A DNA stretch of 40,723 nucleotides from HGM04593 sp045634085 (GTDB lineage: Bacteria; Bacteroidota; Bacteroidia; Bacteroidales; Bacteroidaceae). Of this stretch, positions 15,515 through 23,492 are shown piece by piece (the first letter of the stretch is position 1; each line of letters starts with the position of its first letter). The position numbers and the translations under genes are program-made. The stretch is taken from assembly GCA_045634085.1 (NCBI GenBank), contig JAZQZM010000051.1:1-40723 (forward strand), given 5' to 3'. Under the pieces are notes generated by a model that was not told the origin of the DNA, searched no databases, and saw nothing but the letters and a program-made list of their open reading frames with translations.

Positions 15515-15528
15515 GGCAAGGCCTTGCC
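15515..15528. repeat. Perfect 14-bp palindrome
   Basis: GGCAAGGCCTTGCC is a perfect palindrome without spacer at the composition change between island and core. Function unknown; a protein binding site or boundary scar is possible. Confidence 0.35.
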
Positions 15529-15550
15529 TGCCGGGGGCATTGACAGGAAT

Positions 15551-15585
15551 TTGGAAGCAACCGCTGTGTTGTTTCCAAGTTTTTT
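15551..15585 (+). terminator. Terminator-like hairpin before the aldo/keto reductase gene
   Basis: TTGGAAGCAAC (15551-15561) pairs with GTTGTTTCCAA (15568-15578) with one G-U pair and a 6-base loop, followed by GTTTTTT. It is a good rightward terminator, yet no plus-strand gene ends upstream. It may end a small transcript from 15397-15404 or act as an attenuator for the gene at 15618. Confidence 0.5.
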
Positions 15586-15617
15586 GTATATTCGCACATA
15601 ATCAAAGGATATGATAT

Positions 15618-16616
15618 ATGGAAAAGTATATTGCTTCGGCGGCGAGGTATGATGCCGCGGGTGAGATGTACCGCCGTTGTGGCAACAGCGGTATTCTGTT
15701 GCCTAAGGTAAGCCTTGGGTTCTGGCAGAACTTCGGCAGGGATGCTTCGTATGAGAACTGCCGTGCGATAGCACGCCTGGCGTTTGACAACGGTGTCACG
15801 CATTTTGACTTGGCGAACAACTACGGTCCGCCTCCGGGTGCTGCAGAGGAGTTGTTGGGACGTATGCTGAAGGATGACTTTGCCACTCACCGCGACGAAC
15901 TTTTCATTGCCTCCAAAGCGGGTTATGACATGTGGCAGGGGCCTTATGGCAGCTGGGGTTCGCGCAAGCATCTTATATCGAGCCTCGACCAGAGCCTCTC
16001 GCGCATGCAGCTCGATTATGTCGACCTTTTCTACATACACCGTTACGACCCCGTGACGCCGCTTGACGAGACGTTGCAGGCGCTTGTGGACATTGTACAC
16101 TCGGGCAAGGCGCTTTATATTGGAATATCGCGCTGGCCGCTTGAGGCACTGGAATATGCCAATCGTTTCCTGCGCGAACAATGCGTGCCGCCACTCATAT
16201 TCCAGGGACGCCTGAACCTGCTCGACAGAGCTGTTCAGGAGGAAGGCATTCCCGCCTATTGCAAGGCCGAGGGTCTGGGATTCATCTCTTTCTCGGCACT
16301 GGCACAGGGATTGCTCACCGAACGTTACCTCAACGGCATCCCCACTGACTCCAGAATGGCACGCGGCGGGTCGCTACAGCAGGAGAAACTGACGCCGGAG
16401 CTTATAGAATACCTTAACAGCCTCAACGCAATGGCTGTTGAACGCGGCACGTCACTTGCCACCATGTCGCTTGCATGGGTGCTTGCACAGGAGGGTGTGA
16501 CATCGGTGCTTGTAGGCGCGCGCACTCCCGAACAGTTTGCCGAGTCGTTGCGCTGCATCTGCCTCTCGCAGTCAATATGTAAGGAGTTGCCGTTATACCC
16601 GCACAAAGTTTTCTAA
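15618..16616 (+). CDS. Aldo/keto reductase, YghZ-like
   Basis: 332 residues, an NADPH-dependent carbonyl reductase of the (beta/alpha)8 type. The AKR catalytic set is visible: Asp and Tyr in FDLANNYGPPPGAAEELLGR, Lys in ASKAGYDMW, and His in LFYIHRYDP. The segment NNYGPPPGAAEELLGR and the length are typical of the YghZ/Gpr branch (L-glyceraldehyde 3-phosphate reductase in E. coli), but the true substrate is unknown. AAAGGA lies upstream of ATG 15618. A weak -7-like TATATTCG lies at 15587-15594. The GH92 gene follows after 21 bases, so the two may be co-transcribed. Confidence 0.88.
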   Translation: MEKYIASAARYDAAGEMYRRCGNSGILLPKVSLGFWQNFGRDASYENCRAIARLAFDNGVTHFDLANNYGPPPGAAEELLGRMLKDDFATHRDELFIASKAGYDMWQGPYGSWGSRKHLISSLDQSLSRMQLDYVDLFYIHRYDPVTPLDETLQALVDIVHSGKALYIGISRWPLEALEYANRFLREQCVPPLIFQGRLNLLDRAVQEEGIPAYCKAEGLGFISFSALAQGLLTERYLNGIPTDSRMARGGSLQQEKLTPELIEYLNSLNAMAVERGTSLATMSLAWVLAQEGVTSVLVGARTPEQFAESLRCICLSQSICKELPLYPHKVF

Positions 16617-16637
16617 AAGACTGGACCAGTCACGCAC

Positions 16638-18935
16638 ATGAAAAGACTCTTATCACTCATAATCATTACCCTGCTGTGCGCAGTCACCAGCGCCCAGGAT
16701 ATAGCCACACAGGACTACACTGCGTATGTAAACCCGCTTATGGGAACGCAGTCGTCGTTTGAACTGTCGGCAGGCAACACTTACCCTGCGATTGCTATGC
16801 CGTGGGGCATGAACTTCTGGACACCACGTACCGCAAAGATGGGCGACGGTTGGCAATATACATACACCGCCAACAAAATATATGGTTTTGAACAGACGCA
16901 CCAGCCGAGCCCATGGATAAATGATTATGGGCAGTTCTCCATAATGCCTGTCACGGGCAAGCCCAAAATGGACGAACGCGAGAGAGCAAGCTGGTTCTCG
17001 CACAAAAGCGAAATGGCACTGCCACACTACTACAAGGTGTACCTTGCCGATTATGACATTCTAACGGAGCTGACCCCTACCGAACGTGCAGCGATGTTCC
17101 GTTTCACATTCCCGCAAGCCGAGTCATACGTTGTCATTGACGCGTACGACCAAGGGTCGCACATTGAGATTATCCCCGAGAAGAACATGATTACAGGCTA
17201 CACCACGCGCAACAGCGGCGGTGTGCCCGCGAACTTCCGCAACTACTTTGTAATAGAGTTCGACAAGCCGTTCACCTACACGGCCACCTTTGCCGCAGAC
17301 AGCGCAAGACTACAGGAGTTGAAAGAAAACACGCTACAGCAGACAGCCTTCCACACGGGAGCGGTAATAGGATTCAGTACCAGCAAAGGCGAGATTGTAC
17401 ATGCACGCGTTGCATCGTCATTCATAAGCACCGGGCAGGCCATGACCAACCTGCGCGAGCTTGACGGGCGTTCCTTCAACATGCTTGTGAAACAAGGACG
17501 CGACAGATGGAACAGCGTACTTGGCAGGATTGAAGTTGAGGGCGACATTGACCGGATGCGTACATTCTACTCATGCCTTTACCGTAGCCTGCTCTTCCCG
17601 CGCAAATTCCATGAGGTGACAGCCGATGGCAAGACCGTGCACTACAGCCCGTACAACGGGAAGGTGTTGCCCGGATACATGTACACCGACACGGGATTCT
17701 GGGACACTTTCCGTTCACTGTTCCCGCTGCTGAACCTTGTATACCCCTCTGTGAACGCCGAGATTCAGGAGGGCCTGCTCAACACCTACCGCGAGAGCGG
17801 TTTCTTCCCTGAGTGGGCTAGCCCGGGACACCGCGGTTGCATGGTGGGCAACAACTCGGCATCAGTGCTTGCCGATGCATATGTAAAGGGCATAAGAACA
17901 AGTGACACCAGACTACTCTACGAAGGACTGTTGCACGGAACAAATGCCGTACACCCCGAGGTATCATCGACAGGACGTCTGGGACACGAGCAGTACAACA
18001 GCCTGGGATACATTCCCTGCGACGTAAAGATACATGAGAGTGCTGCACGCACGCTGGAGTATGCCTACAACGACTGGTGCATACTGCAGGTGGCAAAGGC
18101 CATCGGACGCCCCCAAAAGGAGATACGCGAACTCGAAAAGCGCGCACTCAACTACCGCAACCTGTTCCGCAAGGAGTACAACCTGATGTGCGGACGCAAG
18201 AGCAATGGAGATTTTGAGGAGAACTTCTCACCGCTTAAGTGGGGAGGCAATTTCACCGAGGGCAACAGCTGGCACTACACGTGGTCGGTATTCCACGACG
18301 TGCAGGGCCTCATAGACCTGATGGGTGGACGGAAGGAGTTCGTGCAGATGCTCGACTCGGTATTCACACTCCCGCCCACATACGACGACAGCTACTACGG
18401 ATTCCCCATACATGAGATACGTGAAATGACGGTGATGGCAATGGGCAACTACGCACACGGCAACCAACCGATTCAGCACATGATTTACCTCTACAACTAC
18501 GCAGGCGAGCCATGGAAGGCGCAACTTTGGCTGCGCGAGGTAATGGAACGCATGTACTCGCCCACGCCCGACGGCTATTGCGGCGACGAGGACAACGGAC
18601 AGACATCGGCATGGTATGTATTCACAGCATTGGGATTCTACCCTGTGTGCCCTGCAAGCGGGGAGTATGTACTTGGTGCCCCGCTGTTCGACAAAGCGTC
18701 AATTCACCTTGAGAACGGCAAGACCGTAACCATTGAAGCCAAGGAGAACAGCCGCAAGAACAGATTCATTGGCAACATGTGGCTGAACGGAAAGGAGTAC
18801 AGTCACAACTACATTAAGCATGACGCACTTACCGGCGGAGCAACGCTAAGAATAAAGATGACACCCGGCCCCAATTTCTCACGCGGCACGGCAGAGGAGG
18901 ATGTTCCATATTCATTCTCGCGCGAGAGAGATTGA
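16638..18935 (+). CDS. GH92 family alpha-mannosidase, exported
   Basis: 765 residues with a signal peptide (MKRLLSLIIITLLCAVTSAQ). GH92 enzymes are calcium-dependent exo-alpha-mannosidases acting on N-glycans and yeast mannan, mostly alpha-1,2 linkages. Family landmarks are YVNPLMGTQSSFELSAGNTYPAIAMPWGMNFWTP near the N terminus, FEQTHQPSPWINDYGQFSIMP, WDTFRSLFPLLNL, GYIPCDVKIHESAARTLEYAYNDW, and DEDNGQTSAWYVFTALGFYPVCPASGEY. The catalytic acidic residues are expected in the last two blocks and are present. It is expected in the periplasm. No SusC/SusD pair is nearby, so it is not in a classic polysaccharide utilisation locus. Precise linkage specificity cannot be told. Confidence 0.93.
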   Translation: MKRLLSLIIITLLCAVTSAQDIATQDYTAYVNPLMGTQSSFELSAGNTYPAIAMPWGMNFWTPRTAKMGDGWQYTYTANKIYGFEQTHQPSPWINDYGQFSIMPVTGKPKMDERERASWFSHKSEMALPHYYKVYLADYDILTELTPTERAAMFRFTFPQAESYVVIDAYDQGSHIEIIPEKNMITGYTTRNSGGVPANFRNYFVIEFDKPFTYTATFAADSARLQELKENTLQQTAFHTGAVIGFSTSKGEIVHARVASSFISTGQAMTNLRELDGRSFNMLVKQGRDRWNSVLGRIEVEGDIDRMRTFYSCLYRSLLFPRKFHEVTADGKTVHYSPYNGKVLPGYMYTDTGFWDTFRSLFPLLNLVYPSVNAEIQEGLLNTYRESGFFPEWASPGHRGCMVGNNSASVLADAYVKGIRTSDTRLLYEGLLHGTNAVHPEVSSTGRLGHEQYNSLGYIPCDVKIHESAARTLEYAYNDWCILQVAKAIGRPQKEIRELEKRALNYRNLFRKEYNLMCGRKSNGDFEENFSPLKWGGNFTEGNSWHYTWSVFHDVQGLIDLMGGRKEFVQMLDSVFTLPPTYDDSYYGFPIHEIREMTVMAMGNYAHGNQPIQHMIYLYNYAGEPWKAQLWLREVMERMYSPTPDGYCGDEDNGQTSAWYVFTALGFYPVCPASGEYVLGAPLFDKASIHLENGKTVTIEAKENSRKNRFIGNMWLNGKEYSHNYIKHDALTGGATLRIKMTPGPNFSRGTAEEDVPYSFSRERD

Positions 18936-18947
18936 CAGCCCTGACCT

Positions 18948-19964
18948 ATGAAAGCGTTCATTCTTTACATACAGCTGATACTCTGCTGCCCGCTGATGGT
19001 TGCAGCACAGAGCACTGACTGTTGCAATTGGATGTCGCGCCTTGACGACGCGCGCACCGTTGCATCACTCTCAATCCCCGGAGCACACGATGCCGCTACG
19101 GGCGAGGGCCTGCTGATGGTTGCAGGGCTTGGCAAGACCCAGGAACTGACACTTGCCGGGCAATGGGAGTGCGGTGTAAGGGCATTTGACCTGCGTCCGG
19201 CCGTGAATGGCAAGAAACTGCATATATATCATGGGCCTGCAAAGACAAGAATCACATTTCAAGAGGCTTTAGAGACTCTTCGCAGCATGCTGGAGCAACA
19301 CCCTACCGAGTTCGCCATTGTACTGTTGCGCGAGGAGAATGACAGCGAAAACGCTGCCGAACGTGCACTGTGGCCACAAGCAGTGGGCAAAGCCATTGAA
19401 AACATCGGTCACAAGGCTGCAATCTTTTCCCCGGCAATGAAAGTTAGTTACGCACGCGGCAAAATAATATTCCTTAGCCGCAACGCATATACGGGATGCA
19501 ACAGAGGAGCAATAATAACAGGATGGAGCCATTCGCAGGGCGGCACCATCAATGCAAAGATAACCTCATGTGCCGACGGCAGAACTGCAAGCCTCATGGT
19601 ACAGGACTTTTACGCACCCACCGGCAAGGAGAGACAGCAGGCAAAGAAAGAGGGCGTGCTCCGTTTCCTTGGCCTGGCAGCAGAAACCTCGGGTGACACA
19701 TGGACAATAAACTCGGTAAGCGGATACCGCAACCGTTGGCTGGGCTTCACTCCTTTTGCCACAACCGCCGGCTACAAGCGCAACGCCGTGGCACAGCACC
19801 CCGTAGTGATAGAATTCCTTGAAAAGAACAGTGGCCCTACAGGCATCGTAATGATGGATTATGCAGGACGTGACAAGGCAAGCGGGGGCATATGGCACTG
19901 GAGTGCTTTTGAGACGATGGGTGCCACACTGGTAAAGAAAATCATTGAGCAGAATTTCAGATAG
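18948..19964 (+). CDS. PI-PLC X domain protein, exported
   Basis: 338 residues with an N-terminal signal peptide ending near VAAQ. The phosphatidylinositol-specific phospholipase C X domain is recognised from SIPGAHDAAT (first catalytic His), CGVRAFDLRP, and LHIYHGPAK (second catalytic His). Bacterial enzymes of this type cleave inositol phospholipids or GPI-like anchors by a metal-free mechanism. It starts 12 bases after the GH92 stop, so the two exported enzymes are probably co-expressed. Pairing with a mannosidase suggests attack on mannosylated lipid anchors or glycoconjugates, but this is inference. A terminator-like hairpin follows at 20018-20035. Confidence 0.82.
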   Translation: MKAFILYIQLILCCPLMVAAQSTDCCNWMSRLDDARTVASLSIPGAHDAATGEGLLMVAGLGKTQELTLAGQWECGVRAFDLRPAVNGKKLHIYHGPAKTRITFQEALETLRSMLEQHPTEFAIVLLREENDSENAAERALWPQAVGKAIENIGHKAAIFSPAMKVSYARGKIIFLSRNAYTGCNRGAIITGWSHSQGGTINAKITSCADGRTASLMVQDFYAPTGKERQQAKKEGVLRFLGLAAETSGDTWTINSVSGYRNRWLGFTPFATTAGYKRNAVAQHPVVIEFLEKNSGPTGIVMMDYAGRDKASGGIWHWSAFETMGATLVKKIIEQNFR

Positions 19965-19984
19965 AATACCGCGGACTGCTTCTG

Positions 19985-20015
19985 TTGTAAATGACAACTT
20001 TTTATGCTATGTTTG
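19985..20015 (+). promoter_or_regulatory. Promoter of the dihydrolipoamide dehydrogenase gene
   Basis: TTG (19985-19987), a 20-base spacer, then TATGTTTG (20008-20015), an exact TAnnTTTG match. The predicted transcript would begin at or within the hairpin 20018-20035. Confidence 0.6.
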
Positions 20016-20017
20016 TA

Positions 20018-20042
20018 GGCGACTAAATAGTCGCCCGTTTTT
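20018..20042 (+). terminator. Hairpin with T tract: upstream terminator or 5' leader hairpin
   Basis: GGCGACTAAATAGTCGCC (20018-20035) is a 7-bp GC-rich stem with an AAAT loop followed by CGTTTTTA. It fits a terminator for the AKR-GH92-PLC operon, yet lies directly after the -7 box of the next promoter and would therefore also sit at the 5' end of the lpd transcript. Confidence 0.5.
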
Positions 20043-20075
20043 ATAACATCCCTGATTATCTAAATGAATTGTAAT

Positions 20076-21419
20076 ATGTACGACTTGGCAATTATTGGTG
20101 GTGGCCCTGCCGGTTATGTGGCTGCCGAGAATGCAGGCGCAAGAGGCCTGAAGGTGGTTCTTTTTGAGAAGCGCGAGCTTGGAGGAGTATGCCTCAACGA
20201 GGGCTGTGTACCCACAAAGACACTGCTCTACAGCGCAAAGATGTATGACCACGCCACGGGCGGAAAGAAGTACGGCATAACCGCAGCCGACGTCACATAC
20301 GAATACAAGAAGATGGCCGACCGCAAGACCAAAGTCGTGCGCAAGCTTGTCGCTGGCATCAAGATGAAGATGGAGGCACACAACGTGGAAGTTGTACGCG
20401 GCGAGGCCTTCATTGAGAAAGGAGATACAAACAGCGTCACAATAAGCTGTGACGGACAGAAATATGAGGCTGCACGCCTGCTCATCTGTACAGGAAGCGA
20501 GGCCTTTATACCGCCCATCCCGGGCATTGAGGACAATGAGGCCGTACTCACCAACCGCGAGATGCTTGCCTTGACACAGGCACCCGAGAGCCTTGTAGTG
20601 ATTGGCGGCGGAGTAATAGGTATGGAGTTCGCAAGTCTTTACAACAGCCTTGGAAGACCAGTTATGGTAATCGAGATGCTGCCCGAGATTCTTGGCGGCA
20701 TGGACAAGGAGATAAGCGGCATGCTGCGCGGAATATACGAAAAACGCGGCGTCAAGTTCTGCCTGCAATGCAAGGTAACGCGCATTGAGGGCAACACGGT
20801 ACACTACACCGACATTGACGGTAACGAACTGCAGGCCCAGGGCGAGAGGATTCTCATGAGTGTGGGACGCCGCCCTGTGCTGAAAGGGTTCGGCCTTGAG
20901 AACATTGCTGTTGAGGTTGAACGTGGCATAAAGGTAAACTGCCACATGCAGACAAGCATGCCTAACGTATATGCGGCCGGCGACGTTACCGGATTCTCAC
21001 TCCTTGCACACACAGCAAGCCGTGAGGCCGAAGTTGCTGTGAACCATATGACGGGCATTGAGGATTGCATGGAGTACAACGCCATACCAGGAGTGGTATA
21101 CACCAACCCCGAGGTGAGCAGCGTGGGAATGACCGAGGAGCAGGCCACAAACGATGGCGTTGAATACCGCCTGTGCAAGCTGCCGATGACATACTCGGGA
21201 CGTTTTGTTGCCGAAAACGAAGGACAGACAGGACTATGCAAGATTCTTGTATCGCCCGACAACAGGATTCTTGGAGTGCACATGCTGGGCAACCCATGCA
21301 GCGAATTCATATGCACCGCATGCATGGCAATAACCAACGGACTCAGTGTGGAACAGCTGCGCCGCACGGTGTTCCCCCACCCCACAGTAAGCGAGATACT
21401 GAAAGAGGGACTGATGTAG
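20076..21419 (+). CDS. lpdA: Dihydrolipoamide dehydrogenase (E3)
   Basis: 447 residues from ATG 20076 (MYDLAIIGG, the usual N terminus); ATG 20064 would add four residues. It reoxidises dihydrolipoyl groups with NAD+ and serves 2-oxo acid dehydrogenases and glycine cleavage. Features are the FAD Rossmann motif GGGPAGYVAAE, the redox disulfide GGVCLNEGCVPTK, the NAD motif VIGGGVIGMEFASL, the second FAD motif VYAAGDVTG, and the C-terminal His-Glu pair FPHPTVSE. All catalytic residues are present. No E1 or E2 genes are adjacent, so it may be a shared E3. Confidence 0.95.
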   Translation: MYDLAIIGGGPAGYVAAENAGARGLKVVLFEKRELGGVCLNEGCVPTKTLLYSAKMYDHATGGKKYGITAADVTYEYKKMADRKTKVVRKLVAGIKMKMEAHNVEVVRGEAFIEKGDTNSVTISCDGQKYEAARLLICTGSEAFIPPIPGIEDNEAVLTNREMLALTQAPESLVVIGGGVIGMEFASLYNSLGRPVMVIEMLPEILGGMDKEISGMLRGIYEKRGVKFCLQCKVTRIEGNTVHYTDIDGNELQAQGERILMSVGRRPVLKGFGLENIAVEVERGIKVNCHMQTSMPNVYAAGDVTGFSLLAHTASREAEVAVNHMTGIEDCMEYNAIPGVVYTNPEVSSVGMTEEQATNDGVEYRLCKLPMTYSGRFVAENEGQTGLCKILVSPDNRILGVHMLGNPCSEFICTACMAITNGLSVEQLRRTVFPHPTVSEILKEGLM

Positions 21420-21542
21420 GATACGCGCCACAACATCCCGCAAAAAGAGAATTTTACAGGATTTGAAGGAACATTTTGCAAAAATTTTAGGTTAGTTCAA
21501 CAAAAAGCGTTTCTTTTGCTTAATAAAAGGAAAACTACAGAT

Positions 21543-22841
21543 ATGAGAGAGTGTAAAGTCAAGCCGGCTAACGGCAAACTTGGAGTGATGTGTGTGGGAC
21601 TGGGAGCCGTAACGACAACTACCATTATAGGAACATTGATGGCACGCAAAGGACTTGCAAAGCTAGTGGGTTCATTCGCTTGCGAAGGCATTATGCGTCT
21701 GGGCAAGGGAAGCGAGAAGTGCTACAAGGAGGTAAAGGACATTATCCCTGTTGCCGACCTCAATGACATTGTATTCGGTGCATGGGACCTCTACGAGGAC
21801 GATGCATACGAAGCGGCGATAAAGGCCGATGTGCTGAAACAGAGGGACATTGACCCGGTAAAGGATGAACTGCACGCAATACGTCCATACAAGGCACTGT
21901 TCGACAAGAATTATGCAAGCAACATCGATGGTCCTAACGTAAAGGAAGGAACACGCTGGGAGATGACAGAGCTGTTGCGCGAGGACATACGCAGCTTCAA
22001 GCAGGAGCATGGCTGCGAACGCGTCGTAGTTATATGGATTGCCAGCACCGAGAAGTTCATCAAGCGCAACGACGAGGTACACGGCAGTGTTGCGGCGTTC
22101 GAGGCTGCAATGAAGGCCGACGACAAGGCAAACGTGGCACCTAGCATGTGCTATGCCTATGCTGCAATGCGCGAGGGCTGCCCGTTCGTGATGGGTGCAC
22201 CGAACCTCTGTATCGACATCCCTGCAATGTGGGAACTTGCCGACGAGATGAAGACCCCTATTACAGGCAAGGACTTCAAGAGTGGACAGACAATGATGAA
22301 GACAGTGCTTGCACCTGCATTCTTCACACGCCAGTTGGGCGTGCGAGGATGGTTCTCGACAAACATCCTTGGCAACCGCGACGGCGTGGTGCTCGACAAC
22401 CCCGAGAACTTCGAGACAAAACGCGTTAGCAAGACTTCGGCTCTTGAGAACATACTCGACAGCGATGTATACCCCGAGCTCTACAACGACATGTACCACA
22501 AGGTGCGCATCAACTACTACCCTCCACGCGGAGACGAGAAAGAGAGCTGGGACAACATTGACATTTTCGGCTGGATGGGATACCCCATGACAATAAAGGT
22601 GAACTTCCTGTGCCGCGACTCAATATTGGCAGCACCGCTGGTACTCGACCTGATACTCTTCAGCGACATTGCACAGCGTGCCGGCGAGTATGGCATCCAG
22701 GAGTTCATGTCATTCTACTGCAAGGCTCCGATGCACAAGGATGGCGAGAAGCCTGTACACGACCTCTTCAAGCAGTTTGCGATGCTCAAGAACAAGATTC
22801 GTGAGTTTGCCGGTTATGAGGCCGACCAGGAACTTGACTGA
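21543..22841 (+). CDS. ino1: Inositol-3-phosphate synthase
   Basis: 432 residues from ATG 21543, which follows AAAGGA; the TTG at 21516 is rejected. It converts glucose 6-phosphate to 1D-myo-inositol 3-phosphate using NAD+. The Rossmann motif GVMCVGLGAVTTTTIIG, GNRDG-type segment (NILGNRDGVVLDN) and the SxxLExxLD-like KTSALENILDSD region are typical of the enzyme. In Bacteroides this enzyme supports synthesis of inositol phospholipids and sphingolipids. Those lipid genes are not in this window. A perfect 17-bp hairpin lies after the stop. Confidence 0.93.
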   Translation: MRECKVKPANGKLGVMCVGLGAVTTTTIIGTLMARKGLAKLVGSFACEGIMRLGKGSEKCYKEVKDIIPVADLNDIVFGAWDLYEDDAYEAAIKADVLKQRDIDPVKDELHAIRPYKALFDKNYASNIDGPNVKEGTRWEMTELLREDIRSFKQEHGCERVVVIWIASTEKFIKRNDEVHGSVAAFEAAMKADDKANVAPSMCYAYAAMREGCPFVMGAPNLCIDIPAMWELADEMKTPITGKDFKSGQTMMKTVLAPAFFTRQLGVRGWFSTNILGNRDGVVLDNPENFETKRVSKTSALENILDSDVYPELYNDMYHKVRINYYPPRGDEKESWDNIDIFGWMGYPMTIKVNFLCRDSILAAPLVLDLILFSDIAQRAGEYGIQEFMSFYCKAPMHKDGEKPVHDLFKQFAMLKNKIREFAGYEADQELD

Positions 22842-22861
22842 GAAGAGCATCCGTATACCAT

Positions 22862-22899
22862 AAAGAATATGCAAAACCACGCGGTTTTGCATATTCTTT
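22862..22899. terminator. Perfect 17-bp hairpin after ino1
   Basis: Two perfectly complementary 17-base arms (22862-22878 and 22883-22899) flank ACGC, 20 bases after the ino1 stop. There is no long T tract, but the stem itself ends in CTTT. Probable transcription terminator. Confidence 0.7.
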
Positions 22900-22923
22900 G
22901 CATTTATACCGCATTCATGCAAA
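22897..22923. promoter_or_regulatory. Short inverted repeat upstream of argR, possible operator
   Basis: TTTGCAT (22897-22903) and ATGCAAA (22917-22923) are perfect inverted copies with 13 bases between, ending 17 bases before the argR -33 element. It does not match the enterobacterial ARG box, so an ArgR operator role is only a guess. Confidence 0.25.
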
Positions 22924-22940
22924 TAAATTACAAAAACCGA

Positions 22941-22970
22941 TTGTTTTTTGTTTAAATATACCTAATTTTG
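22941..22970 (+). promoter_or_regulatory. argR promoter
   Basis: TTG (22941-22943), 19-base spacer, TAATTTTG (22963-22970), an exact TAnnTTTG match. The start codon is at 22997. Confidence 0.65.
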
Positions 22971-22996
22971 CAACTCGTAAGAATAAACATGCAATT

Positions 22997-23479
22997 ATGA
23001 AGGTAAAGAATTCACGTCTTGATGCCATACGGCTCATACTCTCTACACAGGAGATCGGTTCCCAAGAGGAACTGTTGAGTGAACTCGCGAAAGAGGGTTT
23101 CAAACTGACACAGGCTACACTGTCACGCGACCTGCACCAGCTGCGCGTGGTAAAGAGTATTGGCCCCCAAGGACGTTACCGTTATGTATTGACACGCCCG
23201 CACCAGTACCGCCATGCCGGCGAGAGAGGCGAAGTGCGTGCCGTAGAGACACCTCAGGAGGCAAACGGTTTCCTGTCAATAAAGTTTTCGGGCAACATTG
23301 CCGTAATACACACCAAGCCAAGTTATGCCGGCACATTGGCATACCACATTGACAACTATGACTTCCCCGAGATCATAGGTTCAATAGCGGGTGATGACAC
23401 AGTAATGCTCATTATAGCCGAAAACACGACACACGCTGCTGTAATGAGGGCTTTAAGGACTATTATACCGAACATTTGA
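22997..23479 (+). CDS. argR: Arginine repressor ArgR
   Basis: 160 residues from ATG 22997; an upstream in-frame ATG at 22898 falls inside the terminator and precedes the promoter, so it is rejected. The winged-helix DNA-binding domain (about 1-70) shows SRLDAIRLILSTQEIGSQEELLSELAKEGFKLTQATLSRDL, with the conserved TQATLSRD recognition helix. The C-terminal hexamerisation and arginine-binding domain includes SYAGTLAYHIDNYDFPEIIGSIAGDDTVMLI, where the GDDT segment carries the arginine-binding Asp pair. It heads the arginine gene cluster and is expected to control it in response to arginine. Confidence 0.93.
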   Translation: MKVKNSRLDAIRLILSTQEIGSQEELLSELAKEGFKLTQATLSRDLHQLRVVKSIGPQGRYRYVLTRPHQYRHAGERGEVRAVETPQEANGFLSIKFSGNIAVIHTKPSYAGTLAYHIDNYDFPEIIGSIAGDDTVMLIIAENTTHAAVMRALRTIIPNI

Positions 23480-23492
23480 TACACTATTACAG

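Larger units (their letters stand above)
15235..15617. other. 383-base intergenic region at the island/core junction
   Basis: No convincing protein gene. It holds the operon promoter (15253-15260), a plus-strand -7-like box TAATTTTG (15397-15404) without a good -33 element, an imperfect 14-bp inverted repeat (15410-15459), a perfect 14-bp palindrome (15515-15528) and a terminator-like hairpin (15551-15585). A 50-codon plus-strand frame from ATG 15462 has composition unlike neighbouring genes and was not called. Base composition changes from AT-rich to GC-richer at about 15,480. Confidence 0.5.

Noticed and set aside
15462..15613. Small plus-strand open frame before the aldo/keto reductase
   Set aside because: Spans a palindrome and a terminator hairpin, has no ribosome binding site or family features.
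15489..16181. 230-codon minus-strand open frame over the aldo/keto reductase gene
   Set aside because: Antisense to an intact reductase with all catalytic residues; no recognisable domain.
16619..16631. GACTGGACCAGTC palindrome between the reductase and GH92 genes
   Set aside because: Too short for a terminator and without a T tract; may be chance.
20007..20945. 312-codon minus-strand open frame over the lpd gene
   Set aside because: Antisense to the well-conserved dihydrolipoamide dehydrogenase; length results from codon bias of the real gene.
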